From Senimuribacter sp049852125 (lineage in GTDB: Bacteria; Bacillota; Clostridia; Peptostreptococcales; Anaerovoracaceae): a stretch of 64,000 bases of DNA. This document shows positions 53,479 through 61,492 of the stretch, one piece after another. The stretch covers positions 744,001 through 808,000 of the forward strand of contig NZ_CP187532.1 of NCBI RefSeq assembly GCF_049852125.1, given 5' to 3'. A model generated the notes under the pieces. The model worked only from the letters and a program-made list of their open reading frames with translations. It was not told the origin of the DNA and searched no databases. A program made the translations under genes and the position numbers. The stretch's first letter is position 1. Every line of letters begins with the position of its first letter.

Positions 53479-54384
53479 ATGGAGGATATCATTTTCAGAA
53501 GTGCTGTACAGTATATTGAACGTCACTTAAAGGAGACTTTGAATCTGGCGATTGTTGCTGATTTTGTGGGATATTCCACGTATCATTTTTCGCGAGTATT
53601 CCAGCAAAGGATGCAATGCTCTGTTGGAGAGTATATTCGAAAGCGCAGGCTGTATAAGGCATCAGAGGAAATTCTCGCAGGAAAAAGAATTGTTGATGTT
53701 GCTTTTGAGTATGGATGGCAGTCACATAATAGTTTTACCAGGGCTTTTAAAACTGAATATGGATTTCCACCTTCCCTTCTGAAAGCTCTGAGATTTGTGT
53801 TAGTTGACGGAGGTACGAAAATGAAAAACTATACATATAAGAAAGCATCAGAGGAAATGACAAAAGAAGAACTTTTGCATGTTTTGAAGGAAACGCTAAT
53901 AGAAAATTCTGTTGCGTATGACGAAAATAAATTAATGCAGATGTATGCGTTAAGCTGCCAGGCATATGAAGGGTTGACACGGTATTCTGGAAATGAGTAT
54001 GTAACACATCCGCTGCATGTTGCAATCGTTTTGGCGGATATGGAAGCAGATGTGCATTCAATTTATGCAGGTATGTTTTGTGACGTACTTAAAAAGACAA
54101 AAGTGAAAGTGGCGCTTTTGAAAAAAGATCTTCCTGCAGATGTATGGAAGTTAGTCAAAAAGGTGAATACATGTGAAGACATTAATGGCATAACAGATGA
54201 AAGAGTGCTGCTTATAAAGCTGGCAGAACGGCTTCATAATATGAGAACAGTAGAATTTATGAATGAAAGTAAAATCAAGGAAAAGGTACAGGAGACTTTT
54301 GAAGTTTTTCTTCCGATAGCAAGGAAATTAGGGAATGAGAGACTTGTTGTGGAACTAAATGATTTGACAATGAAATATATTTGA
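53479..54384 (+). CDS. AraC-type DNA-binding domain fused to degenerate RelA/SpoT-like HD domain
   Basis: A 301-residue fusion. Residues about 5-105 are an AraC/XylS DNA-binding domain with both helix-turn-helix units (LNLAIVADFVGYSTYHFSRVF; IVDVAFEYGWQSHNSFTRAFK). After a short linker, residues about 125-301 resemble the (p)ppGpp-hydrolase HD domain of RelA/SpoT (YVTHPLHVAIVLADMEAD; LLIKLAERLHNMRT). The first ligand H177 is kept, but the HD pair reads C201-D202, the catalytic ED pair reads K205-K206 and the last Asp is E250. R251 and N254 of the nucleotide pocket are kept. Hydrolysis is therefore unlikely and ligand sensing is plausible. GGAGGAGG precedes the ATG. Confidence 0.8.
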   Translation: MEDIIFRSAVQYIERHLKETLNLAIVADFVGYSTYHFSRVFQQRMQCSVGEYIRKRRLYKASEEILAGKRIVDVAFEYGWQSHNSFTRAFKTEYGFPPSLLKALRFVLVDGGTKMKNYTYKKASEEMTKEELLHVLKETLIENSVAYDENKLMQMYALSCQAYEGLTRYSGNEYVTHPLHVAIVLADMEADVHSIYAGMFCDVLKKTKVKVALLKKDLPADVWKLVKKVNTCEDINGITDERVLLIKLAERLHNMRTVEFMNESKIKEKVQETFEVFLPIARKLGNERLVVELNDLTMKYI

Positions 54385-54818
54385 GGAGAACGACCAACGC
54401 GAGATAGCATTTGAAATGATTGTGTAACACAGTTTCTGACACAATTAATGTGTTTTGGGAGTAAAGTGTCATTTTTGTTTTTTTGGTTTTTGCGAATCTG
54501 ACACAATGGGCGCGATTTGACCTGAATTATGTCAAATTTTTACGCTTAGAGATGATTGAATACACTTTTATTTGAGGTAGCGGTGCAAATTTACAGAAAG
54601 TGTAAGGAGTACATGAGAATTTAATGAAATTATATCATATTGTCAACTGCTTTTTGACACTTTTGGTGTAAAACAACGAGAGATGTGTCACTTCTTCAAA
54701 AACGCGAATTTCGGAAATGACACTTTCCAGACATATTTTCGCTCAAAGTGTCAAAAAGGTGATTTGTTGCTCCGCAGTTCTCTGTGTACACTCTCCGCGC
54801 CGAGCGCAAGAAGTCCTA
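54385..54818. promoter_or_regulatory. Array of TGACAC/GTGTCA sites downstream of the AraC-HD gene
   Basis: Seven 6-bp sites: TGACAC at 54437, 54499, 54655 and 54718; GTGTCA at 54466, 54685 and 54748. Within each cluster they alternate in orientation at 29-33 bp spacing, about three helical turns. A related TTTGAC...GTCAAA pair lies at 54516-54536. No gene is in the interval. A multi-site operator or hairpin array is the suggested reading. Confidence 0.5.
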
Positions 54819-54847
54819 TTGTACCATGAGTGCAAATACGTTACAAT
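54819..54847 (+). promoter_or_regulatory. Promoter of the gamma-carbonic-anhydrase-like gene
   Basis: TTGTAC (54819-54824) and TACAAT (54842-54847), spaced 17 bp, about 33 bp before the start codon and just downstream of the site array. Confidence 0.65.
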
Positions 54848-54880
54848 AATAACGATAAAACATACTGCAGGAGGAAGAAC

Positions 54881-55357
54881 ATGAAACCAGTTATCAGCAA
54901 ATCTGCTCATATTGCGAAAGAGAGTATTTTGATTGGAGATGTGCATGTAGGTGATGACGCAACGGTGCTGTATTACGCTGTATTACGGGGCGATAACGGA
55001 CGGATCAGCGTTGGAGAACGGACAAATATTCAGGAACATTGCATGCTGCATACCGACCCTGGCCATCAGCTTTTGATTGGAAATGATGTGACGGTAGGTC
55101 ATGGCTGCATTCTGCACGGCTGTCAGATTGATGATGAAACGATGATCGGCATGGGCTCTGTCGTTATGAATGGCGCGAAAATCGGAAAGCGCTGTCTGAT
55201 TGGCGCAGGGAGTCTGGTCACAGAAAACGTAGTAATCCCTGACGGATTTCTCGCCCTTGGCAGACCGGCAAAACCTGTGCGACCACTAAGTCAGGAACAG
55301 CTGACCATGCTGAAAAAGAGTGCCGCGGAATATGTTGAGATTGGTCGGAAGTTATAG
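54881..55357 (+). CDS. Gamma-carbonic-anhydrase-like hexapeptide-repeat protein
   Basis: A 158-residue left-handed beta-helix protein of the gamma-CA/YrdA/PaaY group. The three metal-binding histidines are present: H57 (MLHTD), H74 (TVGHG) and H79 (ILHGC), with RGDNGRISVGERTNIQEHC before them. True carbonic anhydrase activity is not certain since YrdA-type proteins often lack the acidic loop residues. GGAGGAAG precedes ATG 54881; the longer frame from 54830 has no site. Confidence 0.9.
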   Translation: MKPVISKSAHIAKESILIGDVHVGDDATVLYYAVLRGDNGRISVGERTNIQEHCMLHTDPGHQLLIGNDVTVGHGCILHGCQIDDETMIGMGSVVMNGAKIGKRCLIGAGSLVTENVVIPDGFLALGRPAKPVRPLSQEQLTMLKKSAAEYVEIGRKL

Positions 55358-55391
55358 AAGGATATTTGGAGGACTGCGATGGAACTCTGCA

Positions 55392-55420
55392 TTGACATAG
55401 TCCCAATCTCCCATTACAAT
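55392..55420 (+). promoter_or_regulatory. Promoter of mtnN
   Basis: A perfect TTGACA (55392-55397) and TACAAT (55415-55420), 17-bp spacer, about 30 bp before the start. Confidence 0.8.
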
Positions 55421-55452
55421 AAGAAGAAAATAGGTGAGAAAAGGGGATCATG

Positions 55453-56139
55453 ATGCAAACAATCGGAATAATTTGCGCCTGCAAATCGGAACTGGAACCG
55501 TTTTTAGCGCACATTGAAAATCGGAAGACGACAGAGAAAGCAAAGCTGATGTTTCACACGGGAAGAGTTGGACAGGTCCCCGTTGTGGCGGTGCAGTGTG
55601 GAATTTGCAAGGTCAATGCGGCACTTGCGACGCAGATTTTGATCGATACGTTCCATGTGGACAAAGTCATCAACAGCGGCACGGCAGGCGGTATGGACCC
55701 GGCGCTTAAGATCTTTGATACCGTGATTTGCGAACGGGTTTGCTATCATGATGTTGGTGAAGATATTTTAACAGAGGAATACCCCTATATGGAGTCAGTA
55801 TATTTTAAGAGTGACGCAAAGTTGCTCGCCCTGGCGAAGCATGCTGGCAGTCACTGCGATGGGCGTATTTTCTTTGGAACGATGGTGACGGGAGAGCAGT
55901 TTATTGAAGACGAGCGGCGCGACGAAATCAACCGTCGTTTTGCGCCTCTTTGTGTGGATATGGAAACCGCGGGAATTGCCCATGCCTGCTATATCAACGA
56001 CGTGCCGTTTTTGGCGGTGCGAACCATTACGGATACGGCAGAGCATAAAGGACTTGAAGTCTACAGCGACAACAGTGACAGAGCAGGGGAAATTGCCGCA
56101 GAGATTGTACTGAAAATGCTGCATGGGAACAATGAGTAG
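55453..56139 (+). CDS. mtnN: MTA/SAH nucleosidase
   Basis: Cleaves 5'-methylthioadenosine and S-adenosylhomocysteine, recycling products of methyl transfer and polyamine synthesis. The 228-residue PNP-fold protein shows GIICACKSELEPF, GICKVNAALATQILI, INSGTAGGMDP, MVTGEQFIED, VDMETAGIAHACY (base-recognition glutamate) and ITDTAEHKG (catalytic Asp). Two adjacent ATGs (55450, 55453) are possible; the second is 6 nt from AAGGGG and preferred. 15 bp later an acetyltransferase gene begins. Confidence 0.93.
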   Translation: MQTIGIICACKSELEPFLAHIENRKTTEKAKLMFHTGRVGQVPVVAVQCGICKVNAALATQILIDTFHVDKVINSGTAGGMDPALKIFDTVICERVCYHDVGEDILTEEYPYMESVYFKSDAKLLALAKHAGSHCDGRIFFGTMVTGEQFIEDERRDEINRRFAPLCVDMETAGIAHACYINDVPFLAVRTITDTAEHKGLEVYSDNSDRAGEIAAEIVLKMLHGNNE

Positions 56140-56154
56140 AGAAAGGGAGAAATC

Positions 56155-57045
56155 ATGGGAACACAGATGATTAAAACAGAGCGGCTGACGCTCAGAAGAT
56201 TTTACATAGAGGATGCGCAGGCGATGTACCGCAACTGGGCGTCCAGCAGAGAAGTGACAAAGTATTTGCCGTGGCCGGCGCATGAGAATCTCGAAGTGAC
56301 CAAAGCGGTGCTGGAAGACTGGGATAGACAGTATGAAACCGAAGATTTCTATAACTGGGCCATTGTACCCGATGAAGTTGGGGAACCCATCGGCAGTATT
56401 GGTATAGCTGCGGCGGATGAAGATACTCGCATGATCGCCATTGGATACTGCATCGGCAGCAAGTATTGGCATCAGGGCATTACTTCTGAGGCGCTGCAGG
56501 CAGTCATCGATTTTCTGTTCCGGGAGACAAATTACAATCGAATTGAATCAAGACACGATGTGCGGAATTTCTATTCCGGCATGGTGATGCAAAAATGCGG
56601 TATGCAGTATGAGGGGACGCTCCGCGAGGTCTCAAGAGGAAATAACGGCCTTGCTGACTGCAAATATTACTCCATTCTGCGAAAAGACTATGAAGCAAAG
56701 ACGGAAACCCGGCAGATTGCGTTTGAAGAGGCGGAGAAGGACGAGGTAATGGTGACTTTTGCGGGAAAGTTTCACGGCGAGACGGTAGGATTTGGACGCA
56801 TTGCCCACTATGATGGCAGAGTGCCGGAGCTCTGCGGTATGTGGCTGACCGAAAAGGGAAAAGAATTGCTGGAACTCACTGCCTTTGCGGAAGGATTTTT
56901 CTTCTACCTGAAAGAGCTGGGTTATGAGGAACTGTATCTGATCGACGAGGATATGGATTTTGGCGATCGATACGGCTTTACACTGGAAAGCAGAGACGCA
57001 TCGGGGTGGTATCCGAAATACGAGTTTCGGCGGAGGTTGGATTGA
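56155..57045 (+). CDS. GNAT acetyltransferase with second GNAT-like C-terminal half
   Basis: 296 residues. Residues about 1-178 are a RimJ/RimL-type N-acetyltransferase (TERLTLRRFYIEDAQAMYRNW, SIGIAAADEDTRMIAIGYCIGSKYWHQGITSEAL, MQKCGMQYEGTLRE). The second half (about 180-296) has GNAT-like spacing (FHGETVGFGRIAHYDG, LCGMWLTEKGKELLELTAFAEGFFFYLKELGYEELYLI, ends YPKYEFRRRL) but is degenerate. It may be a tandem GNAT fusion in which one half is structural. The substrate is unknown. Confidence 0.8.
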   Translation: MGTQMIKTERLTLRRFYIEDAQAMYRNWASSREVTKYLPWPAHENLEVTKAVLEDWDRQYETEDFYNWAIVPDEVGEPIGSIGIAAADEDTRMIAIGYCIGSKYWHQGITSEALQAVIDFLFRETNYNRIESRHDVRNFYSGMVMQKCGMQYEGTLREVSRGNNGLADCKYYSILRKDYEAKTETRQIAFEEAEKDEVMVTFAGKFHGETVGFGRIAHYDGRVPELCGMWLTEKGKELLELTAFAEGFFFYLKELGYEELYLIDEDMDFGDRYGFTLESRDASGWYPKYEFRRRLD

Positions 57046-57080
57046 ATTTGTTTCAGTCATTCTGGAATGCGATAGACCTC

Positions 57081-57109
57081 TTGCACATGCAGCTGCCATC
57101 CGTTATAAT
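57081..57109 (+). promoter_or_regulatory. Promoter of the glutaminase-less GMP synthase gene
   Basis: TTGCAC (57081-57086) and a perfect TATAAT (57104-57109) with a 17-bp spacer, 50 bp before the start codon. Confidence 0.8.
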
Positions 57110-57159
57110 AGAATACAGAAAATGTCACAATATACTTTAGAATGATATGGAGGAACAAT

Positions 57160-58140
57160 ATGGATAAAAATAAACGCCCTGAAACGATGGAGCGTATCAC
57201 GACACCGGCTCTTGCAGAAGCTTTTATAGAAGAACAGATTGCAGAGATCAAAGCGCAGGTAGGCGATAAGAAGGTATTGCTGGCTTTATCTGGCGGCGTG
57301 GATTCTTCGGTTGTTGCAGCTCTTTTGATCAAAGCCATCGGCAGTCAGTTGGTTTGTGTACATGTGAACCATGGTCTTTTGCGTAAGGGCGAACCGGAGC
57401 AGGTTGTAGAAGTGTTCAGAAATCAGATGAATGCTAATCTGATTTATGTAGATGCTGTAGATCGTTTTCTGGACAAGCTTGCTGGTATTGCTGATCCAGA
57501 GCAGAAAAGAAAGATTATAGGCGCTGAGTTTATCAGAGTTTTCGAGGAAGAAGCGCGCAAGCAAGAGGGTATAGAATTCCTGGCACAGGGAACGATTTAT
57601 CCGGATATCTTGGAGAGCGACGGTGTGAAAGCGCATCATAACGTAGGCGGCCTGCCGGAGGATCTTCAATTTGAATTGGTAGAACCAGTGAGACTGCTGT
57701 TCAAGGATGAAGTTCGCGTAGTCGGTAAGGCGCTTGGCCTTCCTGACAACATGGTGTTCCGTCAGCCGTTCCCAGGACCAGGACTTGGTGTTCGTTGTTT
57801 GGGAGCAATCACTCGTGACAGATTAGAAGCAGTTCGTGAGTCTGATGCAATTCTTCGTGAGGAATTTGCAAAGAATGGGCTGGAAGGTAAGGTATGGCAG
57901 TATTTTACCGCGGTGCCTGATTTTAAATCTGTGGGCGTTAAAGACGGCGCTCGAACCTTTGCTTTTCCGGTGATTATTCGTGCGGTCAACACAGTGGATG
58001 CTATGACAGCCACGGTAGAAGACGTGCCGTTTGCATTACTGCAGCACATTACTGACAGGATTACGCATGAAGTGGAAGGTGTAAATCGTGTGCTTTATGA
58101 TCTGACGCCGAAGCCAGTTGGAACAATTGAATGGGAGTAG
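57160..58140 (+). CDS. GMP synthase paralogue lacking the glutaminase domain
   Basis: A 326-residue ATP-pyrophosphatase plus dimerisation portion of GMP synthase: SGGVDSSVVAALLIKAIGS, LAQGTIYPDILESDG, KAHHNVGGLPEDL, FRQPFPGPGLGVRCLG, C-terminal GTIEWE. All XMP/ATP-binding motifs look intact, but the about 190-residue class-I glutaminase found in the full guaA at 39741 is absent. It could use ammonia directly, pair with a separate glutaminase as in archaea, or act on another nucleotide. Start ATG 57160 has TGGAGG 6 nt upstream; a frame extending to 57142 lacks a site. It has its own promoter. Confidence 0.92.
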   Translation: MDKNKRPETMERITTPALAEAFIEEQIAEIKAQVGDKKVLLALSGGVDSSVVAALLIKAIGSQLVCVHVNHGLLRKGEPEQVVEVFRNQMNANLIYVDAVDRFLDKLAGIADPEQKRKIIGAEFIRVFEEEARKQEGIEFLAQGTIYPDILESDGVKAHHNVGGLPEDLQFELVEPVRLLFKDEVRVVGKALGLPDNMVFRQPFPGPGLGVRCLGAITRDRLEAVRESDAILREEFAKNGLEGKVWQYFTAVPDFKSVGVKDGARTFAFPVIIRAVNTVDAMTATVEDVPFALLQHITDRITHEVEGVNRVLYDLTPKPVGTIEWE

Positions 58141-58183
58141 CAGAAAGCAACGCGAAAATTCATATTAAATAGGAGAAAGTAAA

Positions 58184-58291
58184 ATGGGTAGTTTGTATAA
58201 TTCGTTAGCACAGACTTTTGGCCCATTGGTACAGATTATTTTTTCCTTTTTTATCTTGTTTCTGGCTATATGGTTTATTGACGTGATATAG
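58184..58291 (+). CDS. Small single-span membrane protein, 35 aa
   Basis: Encodes MGSLYNSLAQTFGPLVQIIF followed by a strongly hydrophobic stretch ending AIWFIDVI. One membrane helix of about 20 residues, N-terminus probably outside or peripheral. AGGAGAAAG lies 7 nt before the ATG, and the next gene, a beta-helix lipoprotein, starts 17 bp after its stop, so the two are likely co-translated. No known family is recognised. Confidence 0.6.
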   Translation: MGSLYNSLAQTFGPLVQIIFSFFILFLAIWFIDVI

Positions 58292-58308
58292 AGAAAGATG
58301 GAAATCGA

Positions 58309-59955
58309 ATGAATTTGAAACGATTGATTAGTGTTTTCCTATGTTCTGTTATGATGTTGTGCTTATTACCAGGTTGCGCGAAAGTCTCTGACAGCGTTTC
58401 AGATGAAAAAATGGCAACTATTCGTAATACAGCGGAAGAACGAAAGCAGTCGATTTTGGATAGCCCTACCGCAATTGTAAAAGCAGACAAATACGTAATG
58501 GGGGAAAGCTATTCCGGTACTGCTTATTATGTTTCTAATAACGGTAACGATAGAAACGATGGCTGCAGTCCTGAAAAGGCTTTTGCAACGTTAGAGCCTT
58601 TTCAGGAAATTGAATTAAAGTATGGCGATGCCATTTTCTTTGAACGCGGCAGTATTTGGCGTGCGGTAGAATTGCCTTGGAATATTCTTGGGACTCAGGG
58701 AATCACACTATCTGCTTATGGTGAAGGCGCAAAGCCGGCATTTTATGGCAGTGAAGAAAATGGGGCAGATACAGAAAAATGGGAATTATACTACTCTGAT
58801 GAAAGTGGCAAAAAGATTTGGAAATTTTATCGTGAAATAACTGAGGTTGCTACGATTGTATTGAATGAAGAAAAAGTCGTATATCGAGATGTTGCTTATT
58901 GGAACGGCAATCAGTATCTCCAGCTGAATGATGCGCATCAACAGTTGACTGGAGAAGATTATGATGTAACAAAATTCTTGTCCGATCAATGGTGTTTTCC
59001 TGCCATCCAATATCCTGATAAGAGTACAGAAAACTTAGGAGAGCGTCTTTTTCGTAGTTGGGATGAGCAAACAGGTGAAGCAGTATTTTATAAAGGACCG
59101 CTATATTTCCGCTGTGATGCAGGAAATCCGGGAGAAATCTATTCTGATATTGAATTCATTGAACCATTTGCTTTCTGTGATGGGATGTCTGATTACCAAA
59201 CATTCGATAACCTTTGTATCAAATACTCCAGTATGACATTCTGCAGTGGATTTGACGGAATCAAGGAAGCCTGTAATGGCGTAGTCCAAAACTGCGAGGT
59301 TGGCTGGATGGGCGGCAATGTATTTTCTTATGCAACAGGAGCAGAAGAAGGAGATACACGGATTCAGTTAAATGCAGGTCTGTTTGGCAGAAATGGCGGC
59401 GCTATGACTTTTGCTGGAAGTAATTATACGATTCGGAATAACTATGTGCATGATTCCTTTCAGGAAGGGATTGCGTTAGAGACCTTTGATGGCTGCGAAA
59501 CAATGAGCAATAATATCGTTTCTGGAAATCTGATCGAGAGAACGACGCAAGGGATCCTGCTCTGTAACTGGGATAAAGAAGTAGACGAAAACCATATTTT
59601 CAAAGATATTTTAGTTGAAGATAATATTATATTGGACAGTGGTATAAATAATTTTCTTGGTACAGACTGGGAAAATGAATATTGTAATGCAATGGTTCTG
59701 CAGGGAGGTCCCTGTGCACAGGAAAATCTGATGATTCAAAACAATATCTTTGCTGTTGCGACAGGTGCTCTCGTACATATCAGCGAGTATAGCGAAAAAT
59801 ATTCTCATGTTTTTGAAGGAAATACGTATGCACAGATTGATGCTGAACTGCACTATATACCTTTCAACGGAATAGGCTTAAAAGATGACTATATGCTCTT
59901 GACAGATGAGAATGTTATTACCTATCTTGGCGATGAAACTGGTACTGTGAATTGA
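58309..59955 (+). CDS. Right-handed beta-helix lipoprotein
   Basis: A 548-residue predicted lipoprotein: signal peptide with lipobox LLPGC (C23). From about residue 68 onward it shows polysaccharide-lyase-like parallel beta-helix features: TAYYVSNNGNDRNDGCSPEKAF, ITLSAYGEGAKPAFYG, NNYVHDSFQEGIALETFDGCETMSNNIVSGNLIERTTQGILL. Similar N-terminal segments are typical of extracellular glycan-degrading or glycan-binding proteins, but catalytic residues cannot be assigned. It is preceded by the 35-residue membrane protein gene. Confidence 0.85.
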   Translation: MNLKRLISVFLCSVMMLCLLPGCAKVSDSVSDEKMATIRNTAEERKQSILDSPTAIVKADKYVMGESYSGTAYYVSNNGNDRNDGCSPEKAFATLEPFQEIELKYGDAIFFERGSIWRAVELPWNILGTQGITLSAYGEGAKPAFYGSEENGADTEKWELYYSDESGKKIWKFYREITEVATIVLNEEKVVYRDVAYWNGNQYLQLNDAHQQLTGEDYDVTKFLSDQWCFPAIQYPDKSTENLGERLFRSWDEQTGEAVFYKGPLYFRCDAGNPGEIYSDIEFIEPFAFCDGMSDYQTFDNLCIKYSSMTFCSGFDGIKEACNGVVQNCEVGWMGGNVFSYATGAEEGDTRIQLNAGLFGRNGGAMTFAGSNYTIRNNYVHDSFQEGIALETFDGCETMSNNIVSGNLIERTTQGILLCNWDKEVDENHIFKDILVEDNIILDSGINNFLGTDWENEYCNAMVLQGGPCAQENLMIQNNIFAVATGALVHISEYSEKYSHVFEGNTYAQIDAELHYIPFNGIGLKDDYMLLTDENVITYLGDETGTVN

Positions 59956-59989
59956 AAGCGCGGCAATAGAGCAATTTCTATACTTCTGC

Positions 59990-60240
59990 TTTTTAAAGAT
60001 TTCCGATAAGCTGCAAGGGCCGATTTTGCCCCTGCTGAATGTCCCATAACGATATAGGACGCGTTGCTTTTATGCAATTTGTATGTTCATGCGTAAGCCC
60101 TGGGCAGCAGTCCTTGACACATTTATTTACAACTGATATAAATGTAAAGGGTGAAAAGCTTGATCTAAGCCTCTTCCTCCCGTTATCATAGCTGATAACA
60201 ATTTGATAACGCCCCATTGTATAGGCTGGATAATATGGAT
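59990..60240 (-). pseudogene. Possible alpha/beta-hydrolase remnant
   Basis: The minus strand carries GHSAGAKSALAAYRK (nucleophile elbow G-H-S-A-G) near 59999-60047. A second frame upstream of it (about 60110-60240) reads RYQIVISYDNGRKR... . The two parts are in different frames and neither has a start site, so this would be a frameshifted fragment of a hydrolase. Weak call based on a short motif. Confidence 0.3.
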
Positions 60241-60261
60241 ACTTCAAATATTCAAAAGAAC

Positions 60262-60305
60262 AAAAAACGCTCTGCTGAACGACAAATTCAGCAGAGCGTT
60301 TTTTT
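60262..60305. terminator. Strong bidirectional terminator
   Basis: AAAAACGCTCTGCTGAA pairs perfectly with TTCAGCAGAGCGTTTTT (60263-60303) over a 7-nt loop. Usable from both sides. Confidence 0.92.
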
Positions 60306-60670
60306 GCCCTTTTTTACTTTGTTTTGGCACTCGCTACATTCGGCATCATGGAGTGAAATCACGCCGCAACAGCTAGGACAAGTATAACGCTCTAACTGCT
60401 GTTGAATAAAGGAGGTTAGCCCATGCTCTTTCACAAATAGGCTGTTTTCCATCAGACTTGCGCCATACCGCTGGTTATAGCTTTTCTCTAGTTTTTTTAT
60501 CAGCTTGCAGGGAAAGGTATCGCACTTATAGCAGTAAGTCAGTTCTTTGTCCTGCACACAATCTTTAATTTTGCACTTGCGGCAATACTCCGGCTTGCCA
60601 TTGTCACCCGGCAAGCACCCGGCACAAGGATTTTTCCCATCAGCTGGACGGCAGAGCCGAGAAAACGAAA
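60288..60670 (-). pseudogene. 5'-truncated DUF3795 protein
   Basis: The in-frame minus-strand reading includes DGKNPCAGCLPGDNGKPEYC followed by RKCKIKDC, YCYKCDTFPCKLIKKL and a zinc-ribbon-like end (CPSCCGVISLHDAECSEC). This is the typical cysteine pattern of DUF3795 proteins. The usual N-terminal CGLDCxxC part is replaced by unrelated sequence, and no ATG or GTG lies in frame downstream of the closing TGA. A TTG at 60614 could start a 108-residue product, but it cuts into the family motif. It ends within the strong terminator. Confidence 0.65.
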
Positions 60671-60952
60671 AGGCAGGAAATGCGCTGATACAGACAGTTA
60701 AACGTTGGTTTTTTCATCCCCCATTGCGTGACATTTGGAAGGTGAACACAGAGGAGTTAAGTCTCGCCCTTAATCCCTTGTTTGCCACCAAGCACAGGCA
60801 CATATCTCCGTCAATGGCGGTGCAAAGCGCTGTTCATCTTGACCATTGGCAGAGATATGGGGCGGTGCTACTCCTGCTGGAAATTTGCCCGGTAGCATGG
60901 TATAATAGGGAAAACTTTATTTATTGCAGGAACATAACGGGAGGCGAAGAAG
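60671..60952. other. Non-coding stretch before the GNAT gene
   Basis: No gene with a start site was found. A perfect -10 TATAAT (60900-60905) without a good -35 and the ribosome binding site GGGAGGCG (60939-60946) belong to the acetyltransferase that follows. Confidence 0.45.
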
Positions 60953-61492
60953 TTGGAGATTGAATTAAGACAATTATCACTTGAAAATAATGATGCAGAA
61001 TACAACATGCTTCAAGATATTGGTGCGAACGAAAATGGGTTTACAAATGAAGTCAATGGAATGTCATTTGAACAATATAAGGAATGGCTCGTGCAAGAAA
61101 ATAATTATTCAAATTCTCAAAATTTACCTGATAACTATATCCCACAAACCACCTATTTTCTGTATGTTGATAATGTGCCAGTAGGGATAGCAAGAATACG
61201 CCATTATTCAGCTGAATTCTTAGAGAAGCAAGGCGTTGGAAATTTTGGATATGGTATCGCAAAGTCACAGCGTGGAAAGGGGTATGGCAATGCTTTGTTT
61301 ATTAGGGTGTTGGAAAAGTGTAAAATACTTGGATATAAAAAAACCAAGTCCTTTGTCCATATAGATAATGTCGCATCAAATAAAGTGTTTGTCAATAATG
61401 GGGCGATTCTTCTTGAGGTATTTGGCGGAACCAAAAACGTTTATGAAACAGTTATTGATAACGGAGAAGAATCGATGAATAGCAATTTTTAA
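60953..61492 (+). CDS. GNAT family N-acetyltransferase
   Basis: 179 residues starting at a TTG codon (MEIELRQLSLENNDAEYNML), with GGGAGGCG about seven bases upstream. Acetyl-CoA site: FGYGIAKSQRGKGYGNALF. N-terminal region DNVPVGIARIRHY and late HIDNVASNKVFVNNGAILLE are typical. Its last residues (ESMNSNF) run in frame into the next, decayed acetyltransferase gene, so the natural C-terminus may have been lost or fused. Substrate unknown. Confidence 0.85.
   Translation: MEIELRQLSLENNDAEYNMLQDIGANENGFTNEVNGMSFEQYKEWLVQENNYSNSQNLPDNYIPQTTYFLYVDNVPVGIARIRHYSAEFLEKQGVGNFGYGIAKSQRGKGYGNALFIRVLEKCKILGYKKTKSFVHIDNVASNKVFVNNGAILLEVFGGTKNVYETVIDNGEESMNSNF

Noticed and set aside
54437..54753. CRISPR array
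   Set aside because: The spacing near 30 bp is suggestive, but the repeat unit is only 6 bp, alternates orientation and no cas genes are present.
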